Shown piece after piece: positions 12,001-25,704 of a DNA stretch of 64,000 nucleotides. Under the pieces are notes generated by a model. It worked only from the letters and a program-made list of their open reading frames with translations. It was not told the origin of the DNA and did no database searches. Each line of letters opens with the position of its first letter. Position 1 is the first letter of the stretch. Both the position numbers and the translations under genes were made by a program. The DNA comes from Ptiloglossa arizonensis (lineage: Eukaryota; Arthropoda; Insecta; Hymenoptera; Colletidae). Where the stretch lies: positions 186,001-250,000 of the forward strand of contig NW_027478538.1 of NCBI RefSeq assembly GCF_051014685.1, written 5' to 3'.

Positions 12001-13736
12001 GTTTCTTCCTTCGTTTCTCCGTTTCTTTGTGCGTTTCTCCGTTTCTTTGTTCGTTTCTCCGTTTCTTTCTTCGTTTCTCCGTTTCTTTGTTCGTTTCTCC
12101 GTTTCTTTGTTCGTTTCTCTGTTTCTTTCTTCGTTTCTCCGTTTCTTTCTTCGTTTCTCCGTTTCTTTCTTCGTTTCTCCGTTTCTATCTTCGTTTCTCG
12201 GTTTCTTTCTTCGTTTCTCCGTTTCTTTCTTCGTTTCTCCGTTTCTTTCTTCGTTTCTCCGTTTCTTTCTTCGTTTCTCCGTTTCTTTGCTCGTTTCTCC
12301 GTTTCTTTCTTCGTGTCTTCGTTTCTTTCTTCGTTACTCTGTTTCGTTCTTCGTTTCTCCGTTTCTTTCTTCGTTTCTCCGTTTCTTTCTTCGCTTCTCC
12401 GTTTGTTTCTTCGTTTCTCCATTTATTTCTCCGTTTCTCCGTTTCTTTCTTCGTTACTCCGGTTCTTTCTTCGTTTCTCCGTTTCTTTATTCGTTTCTCC
12501 GTTTCTTTCTTCGTTTCTCCGTTTCTTCCTTCGTTTCTCTGTTTCTTTGTTCGTTTCTCCGTTTCTTTTTCCGTTTCTCGGTTTATTTCTTCGTTTCTCC
12601 ATTCATTTCTCCGTTTCTTTCTTCGTTTCTCCGTTTCTGTCTTCGTTTCTCCGTTTCTTTCTTCATTTCTCCGTTTCCTTCTTCGTTTCTCCGTTTCTTT
12701 TTTCGTTTCTCCGTTTCTTTTTCCGTTTCTCGGTTTATTTCTTCGTTTCTCCATTTATTTCTCCGTTTCTTTCTTCGTTTCACCGTTTCTTTCTTCGTTT
12801 CTCCGTTTCTTTCTTCATTTCTCCGTTTCTTTCATCGTTTCTCCGTTTCTTTCTTCGTGTCTCCGTTTCTTTCTTCGTTTCTCCGTTTCTTTCTTCGTTT
12901 CTCCGTTTATTTCTTCGTTTCTCCATTTATTTCTCCGTTTCTCGGTTTCTTTATTCGTATCTCCGTTTCTTTCTACGTTTCTCCGTTTCTTTCTTCGTTT
13001 CTCCGTTTCTTTCTTCGTTTCTCCGTTTCTTTCTTCGTTTCTCCGTTTCTTTCTTCGTTTCTCCGTTTATTTCTTCGTTTCTCCATTTATTTCTCCGTTT
13101 CTCGGTTTCTTTCTTCGTATCTCCGTTTCTTTCTACGTTTCTCCGTTTCTTTCTTCGTTTCTCCGTTTCTTTGTTCGTTTCTCCGTTTCTTTCTTCGTTT
13201 CTTCATTTCTTTCTTCGTTTCTCCGTTTATTTCTTCGTTTCTTCGTTTCTTTCTTCGTTTCTTCATTTCTTTCTTCGTTTCTCCGTTTCTTTCTTCGTTT
13301 CTCCGTTTCTTTCTTCGTTTCTCCGTTTCATTCTTCGTAACTCCGTTTCTTTGTAGGTTTCTCCGTTTCTTTCTTCGATTCTCCGTTTCGTTCTTCGTTT
13401 CTCCGCTTCCTTGTTCGTTTCTCCGTTTATTTCTACGTTTCTCCATTTATATCTCCGTTTCATTCTTCGTTTCTCCGTTTCTTTCTTCGTTTCTCCGTTT
13501 CTTTCTTCGTTTCTCCGTTTATTTCTTCGTTTCTCCATTTATTTCTTCGTTTCTCCTTTTATTTCTCCGTTCCTCCGTTTCTTTCTTCGGGTCTGCGTTT
13601 CTTTCTTCGTTTCTCCGTTTCTTTGTTCGTTTCTCCGTTTCTTTCTTCGTTTCTCCGTTTCTTTCTTCATTTCTCCGTTTCTTTCATCGTTTCTCCGTTT
13701 CTTTCTTCGTGTCTCCGTTTCTTTCTTCGTTTCTCC
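6059..13736 (+). repeat. Higher-order satellite block, multi-copy, repeated at 48-55.8 kb
   Basis: This region is a mosaic of repeated sub-blocks. The 6059-6600 interval recurs at 7589-8130 (offset 1530). About 7870-9024 recurs at about 11276-12422 (offset about 3400). About 10360-10720 recurs at 13087-13447 (offset 2727). The whole region has counterparts at about 48100-55800. For example, 7870 matches 52255 (offset 44385) and 9716 matches 53753 (offset 44037). Rare markers include TCATCGGGTCTGCG, TTTCGCGG and the CGTAACTCCG variant at 10609 and 13336. Confidence 0.7.
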
Positions 13737-16700
13737 GTTTATTTATTCGTTTCTCCGTTTCATTCTGCGTTTCTGCGTTTCATTGTTCGTTTCTCTGTTT
13801 CTTTCTTCGTTTCTCCGTTTCTTTCTCCGTTTCTCGGTTTATTCATTCGTTTCTCCGTTTCTTTCTTCGCTTCTCTGTTTCTTTCTCCGTTTCTCGGTTT
13901 ATTTATTCGTTCCTCCGTTTCTTTCTTCGTTTCTCCGTTTCATTGTTCGTTTCTCCGTTTCTTTCTTAGTTTCTCCGTTTCTTTCTTCGTTTCTCCGTTT
14001 CTTTCTTCGTTTCTTCGCTTCTTTCTTCGTTTCCCCGTTTATTTCTTCGTTTCTCCGTTTCTTTCTTCGTTTCTCCATTTCTTTCTCCGTTTCTCCGTTT
14101 CTTTGTCCGTTTCTCCGTTTCCTTGTTCGTTTCTCCGTTTCTTTGTTCGTTTCTTCGTTTCTTTCTTCGTTTCTTTATTTCTTTCTCCGTTTCTCCGTTT
14201 CTTTCTTCGTTTCTCCGTTTCTTTCTTCGTTTCTCCGTTTCTATGTTCGTTTCTCCGTTTCTTTCTTCGTTTCTCCGTTTCTTTCTTGGTTTCTCCGTTT
14301 CTTTGCCAGCTTCTCCGTTTCTTTATTCGTTTCTCCGTTTCTTTCCTCGTTTCTCCGTTTCTTTCTTCGTTTCTCCGTTTATTTCTCCGTCTCTCCGTTT
14401 CTTTGTTCGTTTCTCCGTTTCTTTGTTCGTTTCCCCGTTTCATTGTTCGTTTCTCCGTTTCTTTGTTCGCTTCTCCGTTTGTTTCTTCGCTTCTCCGTTT
14501 CTTTGTTCGTTTCTCCGTTTATTTCTTCGTTTCTCTATTTATTTCTCCGTTTCTCCGTTTCTTTCTTCGTTACACCGTTTCTTTCATCGTTTCACCGTTT
14601 CTTTCTTCGTTTCTCCTTTTCTTTCTTCGTTTCTCCGTTTCCTTCTTCGTTTCTCCGTTTCTTTGACCGCTTCTCCGTTTCTTTCTTCGTTTCTCCGTTT
14701 ATTTCTTCGTTTGTCCATTTATTTCTCCGTTTCTCCGTTTCTTTCTTGGTTTCTCCGTTTCTTTGTTCGTTTCTCCGTTTCGTTGTTCGTTTCTCCGTTT
14801 CTTTCTTCGCTTCTCCGTTTCTTTGTTCGTTTCTCCGTTTATTTCTTCGTTTCTCCATTTATTTCTCCGTTTCTCCGTTTCTTTCTTCGTTACTCCGGTT
14901 CTTTCTTCGTTTCTCCGTTTCCTTCTTCGTTTCTTCGTTTCTTACTTCGTTTCTCCGTTTCTTTGTACGTTTCTCCGTCTCTTTCTTTGTTTCTCCGTTT
15001 ATTTCTTCGTTTCTCCATTTATTTCTCCGTTTCTACGTTTCTTTCTTCGTTTCTCCGTTAATTTGTTCGCTTCTTCGTTTCTTTGTTCGTTTCTCCGTTT
15101 CTTTCTTCGCTTCTCTGTTTCTTTCATTATTTCTCCGTTTCTTTCTTCGTTTCTCCGTTTCTTTCTTCGTTTCTCCGTTTCTTTCTTCGTTTCTCCGTTT
15201 CTTTGTTCGTTTCTCCGTTTCTTTGTTCGTTTCTCCGTTTCTTTCTTCGCTTCTCCGTTTCTTTCATTGTTTCTCCGTTTCTTTCTTCGTTTCTCCGTTT
15301 ATTTCTTCGTTTCTCCGTTTCATTCTGCGTTTCTGCGTTTCATTGTTCGTTTCTCTGTTTCTTTCTTCGTTTCTCCGTTTCTTTCTCCGTTTCTCGGTTT
15401 ATTTATCCGTTTCTCCGTTTCTTTCGTCGTTTCTCAGTTTCTTTCTTCGTTTCTCCGTTTCTTTCTTCGTTTCTCCGTTTCTTTCTCCGTTTCTCCGTTT
15501 CTTTGTTCGTTTCTCCGTTTCTTTCTTCGTTTCTTTCTTCGTTTCTCCGTTTCTTTGATCGTTTCTTTCTTCGTTTCTCCGTTTCTTTCTTCGTTTCTCC
15601 GTTTCTTTCTTCGTTTCTCCATTTATTTGTCCGTTTCTCCGTTTCTTTGTTCGTTTCTCCGTTTCTTTGTTCGTTTCTCCGTTTCTTTCTTCGCTTCTCC
15701 GTTTCTTTCATCGTTTCTCCGTTTCTTTCATCGTTTCTCCGTTTCTTTGTTCGTTTCTCCGTTTCTTTCATCGTTCCTCCGTTTCTTCCTTCGTTTCTCC
15801 GTTTCTTTGTTCGTTTCTCCGTTTATTTCTTCGTTTCTCCATTTATTTCTCCGTTTTCCGTTCCTTTCTTCGTTACTCCGGTTCTTTCTTCGTTTCTCCG
15901 TTTCCTTCTTCGTTTCTTCGTTTCTTTCTTCGTTTCTCCGTTTCTTTGTTCGTTTCTACGTCTCTTTCTTCGTTTCTCCGTTTATTTCTTCGTTTCTCCA
16001 TTTATTTCTCCGTTTCTCCGTTTCTTTCTTCGTTTCTCCGTTAATTTGTTCGCTTCTTCGTTTCTTTGTTCGTTTCTCCGTTTCTTTCTTCGCTTCTCCG
16101 TTTCTTTCATTATTTCTCCGTTTCTTTCTTCGTTTCTCCGTTTCTTTCTTCGTTTCTCCGTTTCTTTCTTCGTTTCTCCGTTTCTTTGTTCGTTTCTCCG
16201 TTTCTTTGTTCGTTTCTCCGTTTCTTTCTTCGCTTCTCCGTTTCTTTCATTGTTTCTCCGTTTCTTTCTTCGTTTCTCCGTTTATTTCTTCGTTTCTCCG
16301 TTTGATTCTGCGTTTCAGCGTTTCATTGTTCGTTTCTCTGTTTCTTTCTTCGTTTCTCCGTTTCTTTCTCCGTTTCTCGGTTTATTTATCCGTTTCTCCG
16401 TTTCTTTCGTCGTTTCTCTGTTTCTTTCTTCGTTTCTCGGTTTCTTTCTTCGTTTCTCCGTTTCTTTCTCCGTTTCTCCGTTTCTTTGTTCGTTTCTCCG
16501 TTTCTTTCTTCGTTTCTTTCTTCGTTTCTCCGTTTCTTTGTTCGTTTCTTTCTTCGTTTCTCCGTTTCTTTCTTCGTTTCTCCGTTTCTTTCTTTGTTTC
16601 TCCATTTATTTGTCCGTTTCTCGGTTTCTTTGTTCGTTTCTCCGTTTCTTTGTTCGTTTCTCCGTTTCTTTCTTCGTTTCTCCGTTTATTTATTCGTTTC

Positions 16701-17285
16701 TCCGTTTCATTCTGCGTTTCTGCGTTTCATTGTTCGTTTCTCTGTTTCTTTCTTCGTTTCTCCGTTTCTTTCTCCGTTTCTCGGTTTATTCATTCGTTTC
16801 TCCGTTTCTTTCTTCGCTTCTCTGTTTCTTTCTCCGTTTCTCGGTTTATTTATTCGTTCCTCCGTTTCTTTCTTCGTTTCTCCGTTTCATTGTTCGTTTC
16901 TCCGTTTCTTTCTTAGTTTCTCTGTTTCTTTCTTCGTTTCTCCGTTTCTTTCTTCGTTTCTTCGCTTCTTTCTTCGTTTCCCCGTTTATTTCTTCGTTTC
17001 TCCGTTTCTTTCTTCGTTTCTCCATTTCTTTCTCCGTTTCTCCGTTTCTTTGTCCGTTTCTCCGTTTCCTTGTTCGTTTCTCCGTTTCTTTGTTCGTTTC
17101 TTCGTTTCTTTCTTCGTTTCTTTATTTCTTTCTCCGTTTCTCCGTTTCTTTCTTCGTTTCTCCGTTTCTTTCTTCGTTTCTCCGTTTCTATGTTCGTTTC
17201 TCCGTTTCTTTCTTCGTTTCTCCGTTTCTTTCTTGGTTTCTCCGTTTCTTTGCCAGCTTCTCCGTTTCTTTATTCGTTTCTCCGT
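13737..17285 (+). repeat. Satellite block with two copies of a 0.6-kb marker segment
   Basis: The interval 13737-14338 is repeated at 16684-17285 at an offset of 2947 bp. The pair shares the unusual half-unit TTTGCCAGCTTC (near 14304 and 17251) and CTATGTTCG just before it. The first part also matches 1805-2230 (offset 11932). The middle, 14880-17118, is the second copy of the 1-2239 block. Confidence 0.7.
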
Positions 17286-18229
17286 TTCTTTCTTCGTTTC
17301 TCCGTTTCTCCGTTTCTTTCTTCGTTTCTCCGTTTCTTTTTTCGTTTCTCCGTTTCTTTCTTCGTTTCTCTGTTTATTTCTTCGTTTCTCCATTTATTTC
17401 TCCGTTTCTCGGTTTCTTTCTTCGTTTCTCCGTTTCTTTGTTCGTTTCTCCGTTTCTTTCTTCGTTTCTTCATTTCTTTCTTCGTTTCTCCGTTTATTTC
17501 TTCGTTTCTTCGTTTCTTTCTTCGTTTCTTCATTTCTTTCTTCGTTTCTCCGTTTCTTTCTTCGTTTCTCCGTTTCTTCCTTCGTTTCTCCGTTTCTTTG
17601 TGCGTTTCTCCGTTTCTTTGTTCGTTTCTCCGTTTCTTTCTTCGTTTCTCCGTTTCTTTGTTCGTTTCTCCGTTTCTTTGTTCGTTTCTCTGTTTCTTTC
17701 TTCGTTTCTCCGTTTCTTTCTTCGTTTCTCCGTTTCTTTCTTCGTTTCTCCGTTTCTTTCTTCGTTTCTCCGTTTCTTTCTTCGTTTCTCCGTTTCTTTC
17801 TTCGTTTCTCCGTTTCTTTCTTCGTTTCTCCGTTTCTTTCTTCGTTTCTCCGTTTATTTCTTCGTTTCTTCATTTATTTCTCCGTTTCTCGGTTTCTTTC
17901 TTCGTATCTCCGTTTCTTTCTACGTTTCTCCGTTTCTTTCTTCGTTTCTCCGTTTCTTTCTTCGTTTCTCCGTTTCTTTCTTCGTTTCTCCGTTTCTTTC
18001 TTCGTTTCTCCGTTTCTTTCTTCGTTTCTCTGTTTATTTCTTCGTTTCTCCATTTATTTCTCCGTTTCTCGGTTTCTTTCTTCGTTTCTCCGTTTCTTTG
18101 TTCGTTTCTCCGTTTCTTTCTTCGTTTCTTCATTTCTTTCTTCGTTTCTCCGTTTATTTCTTCGTTTCTTCGTTTCTTTCTTCGTTTCTTCATTTCTTTC
18201 TTCGTTTCTCCGTTTCTTTCTTCGTTTCT

Positions 18230-21200
18230 CCGTTTCTTTCTTCGTTTCTCCGTTTCATTCTTCGTAACTCCGTTTCTTTCTAGGTTTCTCCGTTTCTTTC
18301 TTCGATTCTCCGTTTCGTTCTTCGTTTCTCCGCTTCCTTGTTCGTTTCTCCGTTTATTTCTACGTTTCTCCATTTATATCTCCGTTTCATTCTTCGTTTC
18401 TCCGTTTCTTTCTTCGTTTCTCCGTTTCTTTCTTCGTTTCTCCGTTTCCTTCTTCGTTTCTGCGTTTTTTTCTTCGTTTCTCCGTTTCTTTCTTCGTTTC
18501 TCCGTTTCTTTCTTCGTTTCTCCGTTTCTTTCTTCGTTTCTCCGTTTATTTCTTCGTTTCTCCTTTTATTTCTCCGTTCCTCCGTTTCTTTCTTCGGGTC
18601 TGCGTTTCTTTCTTCGTTTCTCCGTTTCTTTGTTCGTTTCTCCGTTTCTTTTTCCGTTTCTCGGTTTATTTCTTCGTTTCTCCATTCATTTCTCCGTTTC
18701 TTTCTTCGTTTCTCCGTTTCTTTCTTCGTTTCTCTGTTTCTTTCTTCATTTCTCCGTTTCTTTCATCGTTTCTCCGTTTCTTTCTTCGTGTCTCCGTTTC
18801 TTTCTTCATTTCTCGGTTTCTTTCTTCGTTTCTCCGTTTCTTTGTTCGTTTCTCCGTTTCTTTCTTCGTTTCTCCGATTCTTTCTTCGTTTCTCTGTTTC
18901 TTTCTACGTTTCTCCGTTTCTTTCTTCGTTTCTCCGTTTCTTTCTTCGTTTCTCCGTTTCTTTCTTCGTTTCTCCGTTTCTTTCTTCGTTTCTCCGTTTC
19001 TTTCTTCGTTTCTCCGTTTATTTGTTCGTTTCTCCATTTCTTTCTCCGTTTCTCCGTTTATTTCTCCGTTTCTCGGTACCTATCTTCGTTACTCCGGTTC
19101 TTTCGTCGTTTCTCGGTTTCTTTCTTCGTTTCTCCGATTCTTTCTTCGTTTCTCCGTTTCTTCCTTCGTTTCTCCGTTTCTTTCTTCGTTTCTCTGTTTA
19201 TTTCTTCGTTTCTCCATTTATTTCTCCGTTTCTCGGTTTCTTTCTTCGTTTCTCCGTTTCTTTGTTCGTTTCTCCGTTTCTTTCTTCGTTTCTTCATTTC
19301 TTTCTTCGTTTCTCCGTTTATTTCTTCGTTTCTTTCTTCGTTTCTTCATTTCTTTCTTCGTTTCTCCGTTTCTTTGTTCGTTTCTCCGTTTCTTTTTCCG
19401 TTTCTCGGTTTATTTCTTCGTTTCTCCATTCATTTCTCCGTTTCTTTCTTCGTTTCTCCGTTTCTTTCTTCGTTTCTCTGTTTCTTTCTTCATTTCTCCG
19501 TTTCTTTCATCGTTTCTCCGTTTCTTTCTTCGTGTCTCCGTTTCTTTCTTCATTTCTCGGTTTCTTTCTTCGTTTCTCCGTTTCTTTGTTCGTTTCTCCG
19601 TTTCTTTCTTCGTTTCTCCGATTCTTTCTTCGTTTCTCTGTTTCTTTCTACGTTTCTCCGTTTCTTTCTTCGTTTCTCCGTTTCTTTCTTCGTTTCTCCG
19701 TTTCTTTCTTCGTTTCTTCGTTTCTTTCTTCGTTTCTCCGTTTCTTTCTTCGTTTCTCCGTTTATTTCTTCGTTTCTCCATTTCTTTCTCCGTTTCTCCG
19801 TTTATTTCTCCGTTTCTCGGTACCTATCTTCGTTACTCCGGTTCTTTCGTCGTTTCTCGGTTTCTTTCTTCGTTTCTCCGATTCTTTCTTCGTTTCTCCG
19901 TTTCTTCCTTCGTTTCTCCGTTTCTTTCTTCGTTTCTCTGTTTATTTCTTCGTTTCTCCATTTATTTCTCCGTTTCTCGGTTTCTTTCTTCGTTTCTCCG
20001 TTTCTTTGTTCGTTTCTCCGTTTCTTTCTTCGTTTCTTCATTTCTTTCTTCGTTTCTCCGTTTATTTCTTCGTTTCTTTCTTCGTTTCTTCATTTCTTTC
20101 TTCGTTTCTCCGTTTCTTTCTTCGTTTCTCCGTTTCATTCTTCGTTTCTCCGTTTATTTCTACGTTTCTCCATTTATTTCTCCGTTTCTTTCTTCGTTTC
20201 TCCGTTTCTTTGTTCGTTTCTCCGTTTCTTTCTTCGTTTCTCCGTTTCTTTCTTCGTTTCTCCATTTATTTTTCCGATTTTCCGTTTCTTTCTTCGTTTC
20301 TCCGTTTCTTTCTTCATTTCTCCGTTTATTTCTTCGTTCATTTCTTCGTTTCTTCATTTCTTCCTTCGTTTCTCCGTTTCTTTCTTCGTGTCTCCGTTTC
20401 TTTCTTCGTTTCTCCGTTTCTTTCTTCGTTTCTCCGTTTCTTTCTTCGTTTCTCCGTTTCTTTCTTCGTTTCTCCGTTTCTTTCTTCGTTTCTCCGTTTC
20501 TTTCTTCGTTTCTCCGTTTCTTTCTTCGTTTCTCCGTTTCTTTCTTCGTTTCTCCGTTTATTACTTCGTTTCTCCATTTATTTCTCCGTTTCTCGGTTTC
20601 TTTGTTCGTTTCTCCGTTTCTTTGTTCGTTTCTCCGTTTCTTTCTTCGTTTCTTCATTTCTTTCTTCGTTTCTCCGTTTATTTCTTCGTTTCTCCATTTA
20701 TTTCTCCGTTTCTCGGCTTCTTTCTTCGCTTCTCCGTTTCTTTCTTCGTTTCTCCGTTTCTTTCTTCGTTTCTCCGTTTCTTTGTTCGTTTCTCCGTTTC
20801 TTTCTGCGTTTCATCGTTTCTTTCTTCGTTACTCCGTTTCTTTCTTCGTTTCTCCGTTTCTTTCCTCGTTTCTCCGTTTCTTTCTTCGTTTCTACGTTTA
20901 TTTCTGCGTTTCTTTCCTCGTTTCTCCGTTTCTTTCTTCGTTTCTCCGTTTGCTTGTTCGTTTCTCCACTTATTTCTTCGTTGCTCCATTTATTTCACCT
21001 TTTCTCCGTATCTTTCTTCGTTTCTACGTTTATTTCTTCGTTTCTCCATTTATTTCTCCGTTTCTTTCCTCGTTTCTCCGTTTCTTTCTTTGTTTCTCCG
21101 TTTCTTTGCTCGTTTGTCCGTTTCTTTCTTCGTTTCTCCTTTTCTGTCTTCGTTTCTCCGTTTCTTTCTTCGTCTCTCCGTTTCTTTCTGCGTTTCTTCG

Positions 21201-24200
21201 TTTCTTTCTTCGTTACTCTGTTTCTTTCTTCGTTTCTCCGTTTCTTTCTTCGTTTCTCCGTTTGTTTCTTCGTTTCTCCATTTATTTCTCCGTTTCTCCG
21301 TTTCTTTGTTCGTTTCTCCGTTTCACTGATCGCTTCTCCGTTTCTTTCTCCGTTTCTCGGTTTATTTTTTCGTGTCTCCATTTATTTCTCCGATTCTCCG
21401 TTTCTTTCTTCGTTTCTCCGTTTCTTCCTTCGTTTCTCCGTTTCTTTGTTCGTTTCTCCATTTATTTCGCCGTTTCTCCGTATCTTTCTTCGTTTCTACG
21501 TTTATTTCTTCGTTTCTCCATTTATTTCTCCGTTTCTTTCCTCGTTTCTCCGTTTCTCTGTTCGTTTCTCCGTTTCCTTGTTCGTTTCTCCGTTTATTTC
21601 CTCGTTTCTTCATTTATTTCTCCGTTTCTCCGTTTCTTTCTTCGTTTCTCCGCTTCTTTCTTCGTTTCTCCGTTTCTTTGTTCGTTTCTCCGTTTCTTTC
21701 TTCGTTTCTCCGTTACTTTCTTCGTTTCTCCGTTTCTTTCTTCGTTCCTCCGTTTCTTTCTTCGTTTCTCCGTTTCTTTGTTCGTTTCTCCGTTTCTTCC
21801 CTCGTTTCTCCATTTATTTCTCCGTTTCTCCATTTATTTCTCCGATTCTCCGTTTCTTTCTTCGTTTCTCCGTTTCTTTCTTCGTTTCTCCGTTTCTTTC
21901 TTCGTTTCTCCGTTTCCTTCTTCGTTTCTCCGTTTCATTGATCGTTTCTCCGTTTCTTTCTCCGTATCTCGGTTTATTTCTTCGTTTCTCCATTTATTTC
22001 TCCGATTCTCCGTTTCTTTCTTCGTTTCTCCGTTTCTTTCTTCGTTTCTGCGTTTCTTTCTCAGATTCTCCGTTTCTTTCTTCGTTTCTCCGTTTCTTTG
22101 TTCGTTTCTCCGTTTCTTTCTTCGTATCTCGGTTTCTTTCTTCGTTTCTCCGTTTCTTTCTTCGTTTCTCCGTTTCCTTCTTCGTTTCTCCGTCTCATTG
22201 ATCGTTTCTCCGTTTCTTTCTCCGTTTCTCGGTTCATTTCTTCGTGTCTCCATTTATTTCTCCGATTCTCCGTTTCTTTCTTCGTTTCTTCGTTTCTTTC
22301 TTCGATACTCCGTTTCTTCCTTCGTTTCTCCGTTTCTCTATTCGTTTCTCCGTTTCTTTCTTCGTTTCTCCGTTTATTTCTTCGTTTCTCCATTTATTTC
22401 TTCGTTTCTCCATTTATTTCTCCGTTTCTCCGTTTCTCTCTTCGTTACTCCGGATCTTTCTTCGTTTTTCCGTTTGTTTATTCGTTTCTCCGTTTCTTTG
22501 TTCGTTTCTCCGTTTCATTGTTCGTTTCTGCGTTTCTTTGTTCGTTTCTCCGTTTCTTTCTTCGTTTCTCCGTTTCTTTCTCCGTCTCTCCGTTTCTTTG
22601 TTCGCTTCTCCGTTTCTTTGTTCCTTTCTCCGTTTCTTTCTTCGTATCTCCGTTTCTTTCTTCGTTTCTTCGTTTCTTTCATCGTTACTGCGTTTCTTTC
22701 TTCGTTTCTCCGTTTCTTTCTTCGTTTCTCCGTTTCTTTCTTCGTCTCTCCGTTTATTTCTTCGTTTCTCCATTTATTTCTCCGTTTCTCCGTTTCTTTC
22801 TTCGTTTCTCGGTTTCTTTCTTCGTTTCTCCGTTTCTTTCCTCGTTTCTCCGTTTCTTTCCTCGTTTCTTCGTTTCTTTCTTCGTTACTCCGGTTCTTTC
22901 TTCGCTGCTCCGTTTCTTTCTTCGTTCCTCCGTTTATTTCTTCGTTTCTCCATTTATTTCTCCGTTTCTCCGTTTCTTTCTTCGTTACTCCGTTTCTTTC
23001 TTCGTTTCTCCATTTCTTTCTTCGTTACTCCGTTTAATTCTTCGTTCCTCCGTTTATTTCTTCGTTTCTCCAATTATTTCTCCGTTTCTCCGTTTCTTTC
23101 TTCGTTTTTCGGTTTCTTTCTTCGTGTCTCCGTTTATTTCTCCGTTTCTCCGTTTCTTTCTTCGTTTCTCCGCTTCTTTGTTCGTTTCTCCGTTTCTTTG
23201 TTCGTTTCTCCGTTTCTTTCTTCGTTTCTCCGTTTCTTTCTTCGATTCTCCGTTTCTTTCTTCGTTTCTCCGTTTCTTTCTTCGTTTCTCCGTTTCTTTG
23301 TTCGTTTCTCCGTTTCTTTCTGCGTTTCATCGTTTCTTTCTTCGTTACTCCGTTTCTTTCTTCGTTTCTCCGTTTCTTTCCTCGTTTCTCCGTTTCTTTC
23401 TTCGTCTCTACGTTTATTTCTGCGTTTCTTTCCTCGTTTCTCCGTTTCTTTCTTCGTTTCTCCGTTTCTTTCTTCGTTTCTCCGTTTGTTTTTTCGTTTC
23501 TCCATTTATTTCCCCGTTTCTCCGTTTCTTTCTTCGTTTCTCCGTTTCTTTGTGCGTTTCTCCGTTTCTTCCTTCGTTTCTCCGTTTCTTTCTTCGTTTC
23601 TCCGTTTCTTTCTTCGTTTCTCCGTTTCTTTGTTCGTTTCTCCGTTTCTTTGTTCGTTTCTCCGTTTCTTCCCTCGTTTCTCCATTTATTTCTCCGTTTC
23701 TCCATTTATTTCTCCGATTCTCCGTTTCTTTCTTCGTTTCTCCGTTTCTTTCTTCGTTTCTCCGTTTCTTTCTTCGTTTCTCCGTTTCCTTCTTCGTTTC
23801 TCCGTTTCATTGATCGTTTCTCCGTTTCTTTCTCCATATCTCGGTTTATTTCTTCGTTACTCCATTTATTTCTCCGATTCTCCGTTTCTTTCTTCGTTTC
23901 TCCGTTTCTTTCTTCGTTTCTGCGTTTCTTTCTTAGATTCTCCGTTTCTTTCTTCGTTTCTCCGTTTCTTCGTTCGTTTCTCCGTTTCTTTCTTCGTATC
24001 TCGGTTTCTTTCTTCGTTTCTCCGTTTCTTTCTTCGTTTCTCCGTTTCCTTCTTCGTTTCTCCGTCTCATTGATCGTTTCTCCGTTTCTTTCTCCGTTTC
24101 TCGGTTCATTTCTTCGTGTCTCCATTTATTTCTCCGATTCTCCGTTTCTTTCTTCGTTTCTTCGTTTCTTTCTTCGACACTCCGTTTCTTCCTTCGTTTC

Positions 24201-25440
24201 TCCGTTTCTCTATTCGTTTCTCCGTTTCTTTCTTCGTTTCTCCGTTTATTTCTTCGTTTCTCCATTTATTTCTTCGTTTCTCCACTTATTTCTCCGTTTC
24301 TCCGTTTCTTTCTTCGTTACTCCGGTTCTTTCTTCGTTTTTCCGTTTGTTTATTCGTTTCTCCGTTTCTTTCTTCGTTTCCCCGTTTCTTCCTTCGTTTC
24401 TCCGCTTCTTTGTTCGTTTCTCCGTTTCTTTGTTCGTTTCTCCGTTTCATTGTTCGTTTCTGCGTTTCTTTGTTCGTTTCTCCGTTTCTTTCTTCGTTTC
24501 TCCGTTTCTTTCTCCGTCTCTCCGTTTCTTTGTTCGCTTCTCCGTTTCTTTGTTCCTTTCTCCGTTTCTTTCTTCGTATCTCCGTTTCTTTCTTCGTTTC
24601 TTCGTTTCTTTCATCGTTACTGAGTTTCTTTCTTCGTTTCTCCGTTTCGTTCTTCGTTTCTCCGTTTCTTTCTTCGTCTCTCCGTTTATTTCTTCGTTTC
24701 TCCATTTATTTCTCCGTTTCTCCGTTTCTTTCTTCGTTTCTCGGTTTCTTTCTTCGTTTCTCCGTTTCTTTCCTCGTGTCTCCGTTTCTTTCCTCGTTTC
24801 TTCGTTTCTTTCTTCGTTACTCCGGTTCTTTCTTCGCTGCTCCGTTTCTATCTTCGTTCCTCCGTTTATTTCTTCGTTTCTCCATTTATTTCTCCGTTTC
24901 TCCGTTTCTTTCTTCGTTACTCCGTTTCTTTCTTCGTTTCTCCATTTCTTTCTTCGTTACTCCGTTTTTTTCTTCGTTCCTCCGTTTATTTCTTCGTTTC
25001 TCCAATTATTTCTCCGTTTCTCCGTTTCTTTCTTCGTTTTTCGGTTTCTTTCTTCGTGTCTCCGTTCATTTCTCCGTTTCTCCGTTTCTTTCTTCGTTTC
25101 TCCGCTTCTTTGTTCGTTTCTCCGTTTCTTTGTTCGTTTCTCCGTTTCTTTCTTCGTTTCTCCATTTCTTTCTTCGTTTCTCCGTTTCTTTCTTCGTTTC
25201 TCCGTTTCTTTCTTCGTTTCTCCGTTTCTTTGTTCGTTTCTCCGTTTCTTTCTGCGTTTCATCGTTTCTTTCTTCGTTACTCCGTTCCTCTCTTCGTTTC
25301 TCCGTTTCTTTCCTCGTTTCTCCGTTTCTTCCTTCGTCTCTACGTTTATTTCTGCGTTTCTTTCCTCGTTTCTCCGTTTCTTTCTTCGTTTCTCCGTTTG
25401 CTTGTTCGTTTCTCCACTTATTTCTTCGTTGCTCCATTTA
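18230..25440 (+). repeat. 7-kb higher-order block repeated at 55.8-63.9 kb
   Basis: This block starts at the CGTAACTCCG marker (18263) and matches the region from 55789 onward. The offset is 37526 at the start and drifts to 37887 and then 37947, so there are a few net insertions. It contains an internal tandem duplication: about 21.6-23.4 kb repeats at about 23.5-25.4 kb at an offset of 1872 bp, rising to 1932. Diagnostic variants include TTTCTCAGATTC (near 22060), GTTACTGCG or GTTACTGAG, and TTTGTTCCTTTC. Confidence 0.7.
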
Positions 25441-25704
25441 TTTCACCTTTTCTCCGTATCTTTCTTCGTTTCTACGTTTATTTCTTCGTTTCTCCATTTA
25501 TTTCTCCGTTTCTTTCCTCGTTTCTCCGTTTCTTTCTTCGTTTCTCCGTTTCTTTGCTCGTTTGTCCCTTTCTTTCTTCGTTTCTCCGTTTCTTTCTTCG
25601 TTTCTCCGTTTCTTTCTTCGTCTCTCCGTTTCTTTCTGCGTTTCTTCGTTTCTTTCTTCGTTACTCTGTTTCTTTCTTCGTTTCTCCGTTTCTTTCTTCG
25701 TTTC